64,000 nt of DNA. Source: Haliotis asinina. Lineage: Eukaryota; Mollusca; Gastropoda; Lepetellida; Haliotidae. Each line of letters begins with the position of its first letter. The first letter of the stretch is position 1. The stretch covers positions 20,886,118 to 20,950,117 of the forward strand of contig NC_090280.1 of the NCBI RefSeq assembly GCF_037392515.1. The letters run 5' to 3'. The notes under the pieces are model-generated. The model worked only from the letters and a program-made list of their open reading frames with translations, was not told the origin of the DNA and made no database searches. Positions 55,560-64,000 of the stretch are shown piece by piece. The position numbers and the translations under genes are program-made.

Positions 55560-56845
55560 TAATGATCTTAATCATATGACTACATGTCATAACATCTATT
55601 TTCATTACATATCATATTTTCTTGCCCTGATACTGTTTCATATGTATATTGGAGCGGTCTTCACATAAGTTCTTTTCGGCCTGTTGACGTATCCAGTTCA
55701 TGAAACAGTTTTAACCATTATGGCGAGAAAACGTGGCGCCAGTTCATTCAGAGAATTCAGTACAGTGAATCAGTACAGTTTTGAAAGTGTACTACAACCA
55801 AATGAGCTACAGCGAGTAATATATTACAAACTGGCCCCTTGGAAAGTTACTTGCCAGTCGGGCCGGGGACTCTGGAGATTTACTAGCCCGACTGGAATTT
55901 TACTAGTCATGGGCTAGCGGGCCAGTGGCTATTTCGCATACTACATGATGTCGTTAATACGTTCATGTGCCCACGATTCGACGACATTTAAAAATGTTTC
56001 AATACAAGTGGGAAGAAAATATTCGCGCTATGTATTTTTCAATATGAGTTGGTGAGTATTTAAATTACATGCACATCATGATCTGATAGGCTGCCATGGT
56101 AGTGATAGGACTGCCTCAGGCCTGGTTCACCTATCAGACATGGACGCGGGGTTAATCATTTTCATTTTCTCACTACCGAGGAAGTCACACATCATGATTG
56201 ATAAATAAAGACTGCAACATTTTGTATTCCCATTTAATTGGAGCAGTTCAATAGAGATTAAACTGATCAACCGATGGATAGACAAAATAGAATTTCTTAT
56301 ATTTTTACGTATAGTGTTAGTACATGCTACTCATACAAGAAAAAAGATATTTGTTTACTGTAACATTATCATTACAACATCTACACATTACATTTCCTCT
56401 CTTGATATTCAGTATGTCAAAGCTAAATATTCACACTGATTTTCCGGTATGAATGCTGGATTTACTCACACTTAACCAGGTCAAACTGTCCTACAGTCAC
56501 TAACCGATTAACTAATTAGTGCCATCGAGGATTTATCGCGCTGGGAAGGGAATTAGACAATCAGTTGCTACATAAACACAACCTATGACACAGATTGTAT
56601 TACAGAAATGTTGTTTGATGTATCCTTGTAATTAGTGTTGGGTTTTTAGTGTGTACCAATAGTAACGTTTCATTTTGGACTCCGACAGATCGAAACAAAC
56701 AGTTAGGTAAAATGTAAGTTACAGTTATGAATCATTTTATGCCCAGGAACCCGTTAAATAGCTATATACAGTTACATTAGTATTAAGGCAAGTGAGTTAA
56801 TAAGTGAATGTTATTGTATGCCGTTTGTTGTGACAGTCCAGTAGT
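55560..56845. other. No recognised gene
   Basis: AT-rich, with short frames only. A phrase CTGATAGGCTGCCATGG at 56085 has a partial inverted match (CACCTATCAGACATGG, 56129). Confidence 0.4.
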
Positions 56846-56849
56846 ATCA

Positions 56850-56940
56850 TGCTATGGGTAATAAGACATGGGCGTCACACACCGTGTCCATGTATTGCAT
56901 CGAGACCCGGACTTCCGCGTGACAAGCGAATGCATAACGT
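56850..56940 (-). repeat. SINE family A fragment, reverse, degenerate
   Basis: GGGCGTCACACACCGTGTCC, GCATCGAGACCCGGACTTCC and GCGTGACAAGCGAATGC correspond to the core end and B box region. Confidence 0.55.
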
Positions 56941-57192
56941 GACATAACATTCTGTTTGACCAGCTGTCCGAAATGTAGTACAAGCAGTGGTCTGGGATGA
57001 TATGAAAGTCTGGTATCTTCTAGATAAATTATGTACACTTCTCCAGCATGTGATAAACCGTCTAGAAACCGAGGCCATGTGATATATAATAATGTTATTA
57101 AATGGTCCCAGCTGGAAAGTATTTAGAATGAAACTGACCAACCCCCTGAACAACCTTCACGTGTATTCATACAGAGATTTTCGCGTAATTAT

Positions 57193-57275
57193 GTTTCAGT
57201 AATCCGGTCAGTTGTTAATCAGGACGTTTTTAACGGGATCGTTACGTTCCGGATAAACGGGTTTCAATGTATCTC
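57193..57275 (-). repeat. Possible pogo/Tigger-like terminus
   Basis: The minus strand starts ACATTGAAACCCGTTTATCC with GGAACGTAACGATCCCG, in the style of a pogo-type terminal repeat. No second end is seen. Confidence 0.3.
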
Positions 57276-57395
57276 AAAGAACATGTAATCGTTGTTGAAC
57301 CTTACCTTTGATAGAACAAACTATTATCTGAGTATTACATAGAGTTAAAACCCCATAAATTAGGATACTTTGTATGACAGTCAGAAAAAGGTTTA

Positions 57396-57550
57396 GAGTC
57401 AGTGAGTGAATTGGGTTTTACCACACCTTTCCAGCAATAATACAACGAGGGACTCCAGAAATGGGCTTGACACGTTGTAGCTATGTGGGGAATCGAACTT
57501 GGATCTTCAGCATGACGAGCGAACGCTTTAATCACTAGGCTACCCACCGT
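57396..57550 (-). repeat. SINE family A copy, reverse, nearly complete
   Basis: Tail GTGAATTGGGTTTTACCACA, core CTCCAGAAATGGGCTTGACA, B box GGGGAATCGAACTTGG, A box GCTTTAATCACTAGGCTACC. Confidence 0.8.
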
Positions 57551-57554
57551 CAAA

Positions 57555-58205
57555 GGGTTAGAACACATTCCGACGAGAAGCATGCTGCGAAAATATATCC
57601 GACTTTCTTATCAACTATATATAAAATTCCACCAAACATTCCATACAGAAATAAACTTCCAATTTATTGTACACGTTTTCCCATGCAGCCTAATTACTGC
57701 TACATGCCTGAAACACTCTGTAATACCAATATCTGTATCAGTCTATAGGATAAACACACCACCTAATCTCCTTGATCTCTGCACGTCTCAGTCTTTAATT
57801 CCATCTCAACGATCTGTGTGTATTTTATATTTTTTTGTGATCATATTCTTTTAATCACCTGATAGAGGGACAAAAAGCAGCCCAGAAACGTCGTGTTGTA
57901 AACGTAAAGAAATTGCAAATACATAACATAAGTTGTTATGCAAGTATAATGAATTCACAGTTATACGGTGTAATGCATTCATAACTGTTTTATTTACACC
58001 GGAGTGTTTCACATGATGTATCTGAAGTTTATTGCCTCATGAAAACTACTTATGGCACTTCCTGCAACAATAATTATTAAGGTCAAGGTAAGACATGGTT
58101 CCTTGACATGAGAACTGGCGTCCCCTGGTACCAGACAAATAAAGATGGAAATAATGGTCTAATATATGAAATCGTAAAGCATAAAACGTAAGTGCAAATG
58201 AAAAC
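57555..58205. other. No recognised gene
   Basis: Only short AT-rich frames are visible; no repeat assigned. Confidence 0.4.
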
Positions 58206-58209
58206 CAGC

Positions 58210-58846
58210 CAGCCAGACAAACTTTATTCAGAATTTAAGGCCTCATGGCCCAGAGTACATAACAATAGCGATAATGTGGTCTGGTTGTATAGTGAAATTA
58301 TTTAAACATTCTTTAGAAAGATAGCAGCGTTTTTTTTCAATGATAAGTCCCTGATAATAAGTTACAGAGTTCCACCCACGTGGGGTTATTGATATACAAT
58401 GTAGGTAGATCCAGTTTTCTAAGAGACTCAAAACATGGACATATTAGAGTAATATGATATTCATCTTGTATCTCAAGTAAGCAACAACATGTGCAGGTTA
58501 TATCATTTATGTTATCTTTGTTACATTGTCTGTACTTCTGGACTTTGAGATTACGGGACCGAAATTGTCTTAATTTAACAAAGAACCTTAACAAATATAT
58601 GAAAAATATGATTCAGCTTCAAAAACAGTATGCAAGGATTTAAAGAAGGAAAGATAATGTGACTAGTCTTGTATAGCAGTCTTGAACATTTGTTTCAATA
58701 CAACGCTTTTCAAATGCAGAAATAAAAAAGGAAAATATCGCCAAACTCTTGGTTTATCCACATATAGGAAAACCTGTATGAATAGCAGTGTATGCATATG
58801 GGAGATCCAATTCTGGCTACCATTTTCACCATGCTGCTGTAACATT
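58210..58846 (-). mobile_element. Dead LINE, C-terminal end
   Basis: The minus strand keeps MLQQHGENGSQNWISHMHTL, then LRQFRSRNLKVQKYRQCNK and the Cys/His-type end CTCCCLLEIQDEYHITLIC, then RKLDLPTLYINNPTWVELC. This is the post-RT end of a non-LTR element of the same general type as 53940-55556. It is 5'-truncated exactly where the 33-bp minisatellite begins. Confidence 0.7.
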
Positions 58847-59105
58847 TGATAGCGTGCTCCAGGATTACGCTTGAATATTTAATAGCATGCTCCAGAATAA
58901 CGCTTGAACATTTAATAGCATGCTCCAGGATAACGCTTGAACATTTGATAGCATGCTCCAGGATAACGCTTGAACATTTGATAGCATGCTCCAGGATAAC
59001 GCTTGAACATTTGATAGCATGCTCCAGGATAACGCTTGAACATTTGATAGCATGCTCCAGGATAACGCTTGAACATTTGATAGCATGCTCCAGGATAACG
59101 TGAAG
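58847..59105 (+). repeat. 33-bp minisatellite, about 8 units
   Basis: Unit TTGATAGCATGCTCCAGGAT plus AACGCTTGAACAT. The later units are almost identical; the first two carry substitutions. The period is a multiple of three, so frames stay open on both strands (LIACSRITLEH repeats on +, MLSNVQALSWS on -). There is no evidence of a gene. Confidence 0.95.
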
Positions 59106-59900
59106 TGTGTAAACGGATTAATCGACACCAGTATCTAATGCAATTGAAACAACTGTACCTTACACACATGTTGTATCTACCGCTGTCACCCAAAACAGCA
59201 ATAATAGAGTAATCACGCGTAGCCTGAGTGGTCGTTGTCAGACAGACGACGTCCGTCATTGTGGGCCGCCAGAAAGACGTCGACATTGACGGTTGGGGTG
59301 TTAGTGCCGCAGGGCGTGCGGAAGGGTGATTGACCAAACTATGGTTCGACTGCACTGTGCGAAAAAAACTGCAGTACGGCCACACTAAGTCGGAGATGCT
59401 GGGGTGACATCCTGATTGACTGGCTGATTGCGTTGTTTGTCAAAGTGTCAGAGATGTTGGAACTGAAGTGCCTCCCTTCAATCGCGGATGTTCTGACGCC
59501 GACAAAGGGTTTTGGGCCTTGCGGTTCCAAGGAATACATCCTGAGCAACAACTGTTACTAACAATTGCAGGTCTGACTTAATGTTTCTTAAACTGTATAA
59601 TTTACCAACCATACATGGGTTTGAAACGTTCCCTAATTGCCTGACCTAATGGCTGGAGTGATGTTGATGGACCACATTTTCAGCTTGTTTGGAGACATAC
59701 CAATAACGGTATTAACTCGTTTCAAATTTATTGACAAACAGCAGAAACCGCAGAAGTAATTAATAATCGACGGAATACAATGTCATTTTTTCAGTTGCGA
59801 CTGAAGCACACCACGCCACACTGGAATGTACATGTCAGGCGCGTACGTTACTCAAAAGCTATGAATCGCATGTTCTGATGAGAAGGCGCTAAGCACAACG
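59106..59900. other. No recognised gene
   Basis: Moderately GC-rich around 59220-59330 but with no family resemblance or repeat found. Confidence 0.4.
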
Positions 59901-59904
59901 AAAG

Positions 59905-60152
59905 AGTGAGTAAGGTTAGTTTTACGCCGCACTTGGCAATATTCCAGCTATAAGGCGGTGGCGTTCTCTAATATTAATAATCGAGTCTGGACCACACAAT
60001 CCAGTGATCAACTTCCTGAGTATCGATCTGCACGATTGTGAGTCGATGCCATGTGTCAACCAAATCAGCCAGTCTGACCACCGGATTCTGTTAGTCCCCC
60101 CTTACGACAAGCATGGGTTACAGCTGATATATTCTTACCCGGAGCTTCAATG
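59905..60152 (-). repeat. SINE-like family B copy, reverse, full length
   Basis: Tail GTTTTACGCCGCACTTGGCA, ATTCCAGCTATAAGGCGG, CGAGTCTGGACCACACAATC, CATGTGTCAACCAAATCAGC and CTTACGACAAGCATGGG. Confidence 0.85.
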
Positions 60153-60261
60153 AGGCGTAATGATAATAATTGCAGCATGTGGACTACAGCATTTAGAACT
60201 AATATAGTAAAAACAACACAGTCTTGTAGTTACCGAGTTGTACACACTCATGTGCTTGTAG

Positions 60262-60500
60262 TCTTGTATTTGCAGTTTTGCATTGCAGTCTTGTTCTTGC
60301 AACCTTGTAGGTAGTCCTGAACTTGCAGTCTTGTATTTGCAATCTTGTACTTGGGGTCTTGTATTTGCAATCTTGTACTTGGAGTCTTGTATTTGCAATC
60401 TTGTACTTGGGGTCTTGTATTTGCAATCTTGTACTTGGAGTCTTGTATTTGCAATCTTGTACTTGGAGTCTTGTACCTGTACGATTGTACTTGAAGTTTA
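60262..60500 (+). repeat. 28-bp minisatellite
   Basis: Unit CTTGTATTTGCAAT + CTTGTACTTGGGGT, i.e. two related 14-mers. About five regular units with diverged units before them. Confidence 0.9.
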
Positions 60501-60619
60501 AGGAGATGATTCCATCCTGATAGTAGCAGTTTGTTTATTCGGTAAAGGGTGCCACTGGTCCTCTATACACATACATGTCAGATTGATTCAAGAAATGACA
60601 TGACATGGCATGACATGAA

Positions 60620-61512
60620 GCGCTATAAAAGTACCGGAATGAAGAAGCGGTATAGCATTGTAGAGAGATGTGAACACAAGATCAGCTGGATACAAAATAT
60701 TTCATACGTTTTATCTTAGCGAAAATATATATTTAGTAAGGTTGTTTATAACGGTATTGTTATGATAAGTAAACAGTAGCGCTGGCTTGTTTTCAGAAGG
60801 ATATACATGATACAAACGTGGTATGAGAGATGCTCTCAGGTCGTCATAGAATGTACATTAAAGGCAAAAATGGTATTCAGATTATATTGTAGGAATAACA
60901 CACAAGGGACAAAAACGGTCGTTACAAGCAAGATTTAAACATCTTCCATGTTCAATGATTAACATATGGTTTGAACAGCTAAATCTACAAAGGACAATAC
61001 AATGTACCTTCACATTTACAGCACTAATGTAATATTCTGCTGACACTGATTTGAAACCCACGTTTGAAGATCAATACACCTCTGCTTAAATTGAATAACG
61101 AAAATGTTAACATTTGTAAGTTATTGATCAACCCAAACATTTCCAAAACCATAGCTGAAGAGAAATTTCTGAACTCTCAAAACCCAACAATCAAGATTCA
61201 TTTCAGCTAAGCGATACTGATATTTATATACTTTCTACAAAATTATATTCCCATCTTTATTTATTAGCCTGGTCCAGAATTTCACAATTTTATAGTAAGC
61301 AATAACCTTCAACGAATAACGACCTATTTCACCACCTGCAAGGATGTTCGGAGTAGTGATATGTAGGTGAATTTGCTTACAGAACTTGTCATGAACACTT
61401 TGTATATTTGGTGAGGAATGAACACCCCAAATTTCAGAGCCATACATCAAGACGGGAAAAATTTTAACATCAAATATATGTAATAAGACTTTCAATGGCA
61501 AAACTTTTTCAT
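60620..61512 (-). mobile_element. Dead LINE, C-terminal end
   Basis: The minus strand keeps an 88-codon open piece (LLHIFDVKIFPVLMYGSEIW, VHDKFCKQIHLHI, GEIGRYSLKVIAYYKIVKFW) and, after frameshifts, SNHMLIIEHGRCLNLACNDR and FCPLCVIPTI. The order matches the end of the non-LTR elements at 53.9 and 58.2 kb, and the sequence is distinct from both. Confidence 0.7.
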
Positions 61513-61529
61513 AGACAGTCTAACAATAG

Positions 61530-61700
61530 ACAGCACTGTGGTGGCGTGTGGTCGTGTGCATAAGGCTCAGGTCATCGAGCACCACCGAGCTCGGACAGTC
61601 CTTGGATGGCTGACCGTGGCAGCATGACTCCTCAGAGTTTCTGGGACTTCAATCCTGCCCCACAACGAAGCACATAACATATGTGGTCTCACCTTAGACA
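61530..61700 (+). repeat. Possible old SINE with TTGGATGGGTGACC-type motif
   Basis: GGACAGTCCTTGGATGGCTG and ACCG followed by CCACAACGAAGCACATAACA resemble an animal SINE type whose central region carries a 5S-rRNA-like TTGGATGGgTGACCGCC. Weak and diverged. Confidence 0.3.
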
Positions 61701-61704
61701 AGTG

Positions 61705-63180
61705 AGTTTGTTCAAAATTGCTTCTGTTCACCCAGCAGAAAATGTAACCACTAACCTTCTAACAGACAGCTTGGGTTAATCGGGGTAATGATAATCAGAT
61801 TGTTTGTGGGCGCTTCGAGCACGTGTTGTGCGTGGAGTAATGCGCATGATAAGGGGCTATTATTATTAATTTCCTCTCTGATTGTATTCATTTCATAAAG
61901 CCGAGGTTTCATTATTTCGATCAGTTTGGGTATTTTCTAGATTTCAATTTTCTCTCACCACTTCAGTTATTATTTTCGACTGTTTTCTCGGAATTTTGAG
62001 TTTTTAATTGAACATTGAAATTATGAGGAAATAGTGGAAGCCACGAAATTACGACTGTTTGACAAATTAAACGAACCGCATTTTAAACACTGTTGAAGCT
62101 AAATAGTCACTAACAGTTGTCACTGCTTTGCATTATATGAAGATTCCTATGTTTTCTGCATTACAATTAATGCGGTTCAGTCAAGTCTTAGGTGGCATTC
62201 CGCATTCATTTCACCTCTTATATATCATCATAGAATGTTTTCCATCAGTAATGCCTGTTGCATATCTACGTTAAAAAAGTGCAATTTGTCATTGTCATGT
62301 CACAACCTCGTTAACTGTCAGGCCAAAGTGAAACTTATATTTCTACGTGGCGAAACAAGCATTTCCGCACAGGAAGATTTGTTACTTCGACCGCATCCGT
62401 CACCTAACGCTGGCCTTGCATCATAAGAACGATAAACGGGTCTGAGTGGTTTAACGGAGCGAATAAAAGAATTTATAATAGGATCGATTTATCATTATCA
62501 TTATCGCAACATAAAACCCAGACGTCTGGTTTCCTTGTCACGTTCGGCCTACCAAGGAAGTCGTCGGTCACAAGGACTGTTTTATGTAGGGCATGAATGA
62601 CTGTAGATACGTACGTTGTGAAATGGTAAGTATGATTGTTGGTATGTGGATTATTAACTGCCATTTATGACTGTTTAGTGTGTAGTATGGAAAGGCATGA
62701 ATGACTTTATAAGCTTGTATGGTGTAAAATGGCTTGAATGAATGTATATTATTTACAGTATAAATGAGTTGGTAAATGTTGCTTTTAGTCGCATCAGCAA
62801 TATTACAGCAATGCGCGGATCGGAAATCAACATTTCCCGTAGAAACGAATGCAAATGCAGAATAGAAACGAGGTCGACGATCCCCAACATTGCAGTGATA
62901 CTGTAAAATTGATATTCCAATTTTAATACATCTTACCATAAAATTTAGTTTCTCAAGAAATGCTAAAATTAAATGGATACAAATGGTATAAAAAACACAC
63001 CTATGGTTTGAACAGTATGAACATTATTGGCGAACTATTCACTTATTCCAAAGGTACTTGACAGTCAAATGGCTGTGACAAGGATCCTCACTGAGGGGGA
63101 TCCTCTTCCTTCAATACGAAAGAGTGCGAGTGTGTGGCCAATCCGACGTGGACCTTCGGATCACCTCTTCGTCTTGAAGA
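61705..63180. other. No recognised gene; one SINE tail scrap
   Basis: Reverse tail scrap at 62763-62815 (TGTTGCTTTTAGTCGCATCA, GCAATATTACAGCAATG). Otherwise AT-rich with short frames. Confidence 0.4.
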
Positions 63181-63350
63181 TCCGTGAAGAGCCGGGTTAG
63201 AACTGATCTTCAGCAACCCGTGCTTGTCGTGAGAGGTGACTAACGGGATCGGGTTCGCTGACTTGTGGACACTTATCAACCTTACCCTAATTTAGTAGAT
63301 CGATGCTCATGCTGTTGATCACTGGATTGTCTGGATCAGATTCTGGGTCT
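63181..63350 (+). repeat. Family B copy, 3'-truncated
   Basis: AACTGATCTTCAGCAACCCG, TGCTTGTCGTGAGAGGTGAC, then GATCACTGGATTGTCTGG; the shared tail is missing. Confidence 0.75.
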
Positions 63351-63648
63351 TTTGCGGGTCTTAAAAGTTGACCAGATGGGCCAGGCATTTGGCTAGGTCA
63401 CTAGTGTGATAGTGTGTACACGTGTCCCGGCTGTTTCGGGCAATAAATGATGTAATAAAAGGGAGGGTAAACTGAACGTACGCGTCTCGTTGTCACTATA
63501 AAAGAAAAGACTTCCCCCGATCATAAGGAAACCAAGCTGAACCTAGCATGTTGTCATTCTGGGGGCATCAACTGTACGCAGGGTGTGGACAAAAACAGTT
63601 CACTGTTGTCAAAATGATTCAGATGGATTATTTCTTTTATTTGTTTTT

Positions 63649-64000
63649 CTATGTTCCATAGTAAATATATCTAGCTATTTGAGAAACTGTGTTGTTTACA
63701 ACATTAATGTTTTCTGGACTCAGAGCAGGATATCCTTCCGCCTCGTAGGCACGCATGTAAAGGTGGACAACATAGTTCTTCTTTCGCCAGTCCCAGAGAA
63801 AGCCGTCTTGGAACAGGTATGATCTCTCACTATAGTTTGGACGACAAAGGGTCTTGTTTTCGATGTGAATAAGATCTGGAGCTCGCAGTGATATGATATT
63901 CGGTATTATGTTCGAATTCGTTTGAAAGTCTTGCTTGAAATTGGAATATGTTTCATACCATACCTTCAAAAAATCGGCCCAAGGTTTTGCAAAGAGGATT
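63649..64000 (-). CDS. C-terminal end of a probable glycosyltransferase (GT32/DXD-like), 5' part beyond the window
   Basis: A frame open from the window edge to TAA/TGA at 63649-63651 codes about 116 residues. KPWADFLKVWYETY, PDLIHIENKTLCRPNYSE, FLWDWRKKNYVVHLYMR and NNTVSQIARYIYYG are visible. The pattern of PDL(I/V)H(I/V)E, RPN, WxxxxYxxHLY and NNTxxxIARxxYYG recalls the C-terminal part of invertebrate glycosyltransferases with a DXD sugar-binding domain. The DXD itself would lie upstream, outside the window. The frame has no ATG in the window, so this is a terminal exon or the end of a single-exon gene. The family call is from memory of the motif pattern; the substrate is unknown. Confidence 0.5.
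   Translation of the reverse strand, partial: ILFAKPWADFLKVWYETYSNFKQDFQTNSNIIPNIISLRAPDLIHIENKTLCRPNYSERSYLFQDGFLWDWRKKNYVVHLYMRAYEAEGYPALSPENINVVNNTVSQIARYIYYGT

Noticed and set aside
58847-59105. CRISPR-like regular repeat
   Set aside because: The units are contiguous with no unique spacers, and the genome is animal; it is a minisatellite.

Overview
The window is eukaryotic and almost certainly from a gastropod mollusc, probably an abalone (Haliotis). The evidence is spliced genes with GT-AG introns, single-exon C2H2 zinc-finger and GT31 glycosyltransferase genes of invertebrate type, and a very high load of two short interspersed repeat families. Both families end in a tail of the form 'GGAATATTGCTgagtGCGGCGTAAAACtaaACTCACTCACTC', which I associate with abalone DNA. 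The species call is from memory and was not tested by search.

Layout. (1) 434-6420, + strand: the 3' half of ASCC2 (six exons, from the CUE ubiquitin-binding domain to the stop codon) with repeat-filled introns, including a 43-bp minisatellite that starts exactly at a splice donor. (2) 6421-9745: repeats only. (3) 9785-11515 (open to 11629), - strand: an unrecognised ORF of about 576 aa with four 27-aa repeats, a TATA-like site upstream and a poly(A)-like signal downstream. (4) 11.6-28.2 kb: gene-poor. It holds SINEs, a dead LINE, microsatellites, a 0.93-kb TTAA-flanked DNA-transposon relic with a SINE nested inside, a candidate solo LTR, and hairpin elements. (5) 28280-31003, + strand: an intact single-exon zinc-finger gene (907 aa, seven fingers, a SUMO-interaction-like motif, four 25-aa repeats). 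(6) 35500-36657, - strand: an intact GT31 (beta-1,3-galactosyltransferase-like) gene, with a broken GT31 fragment 0.6 kb upstream of it. (7) 40290-42905, - strand: a zinc-finger pseudogene. Its apparent parent is the intact 14-finger gene (1034 aa) at 45934-49038, also on the - strand. (8) 49.2-63.6 kb: SINEs, three 5'-truncated LINE relics and minisatellites. (9) 63649-64000, - strand: the C-terminal end of a probable glycosyltransferase that runs off the window.

No operon-like logic links the genes. ASCC2 acts in ubiquitin-dependent DNA alkylation repair and ribosome quality control. The zinc-finger proteins are probably nuclear DNA-binding factors, and the two glycosyltransferases probably act in the Golgi. 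The most informative content is structural: the donor-derived minisatellite in ASCC2, the zinc-finger gene/pseudogene pair with a nested SINE that dates it, the GT31 fragment, an 82-83-bp inverted repeat made from two head-to-head SINE pieces, and the two SINE families that share one 3' tail. I found no convincing wholly new biological system.
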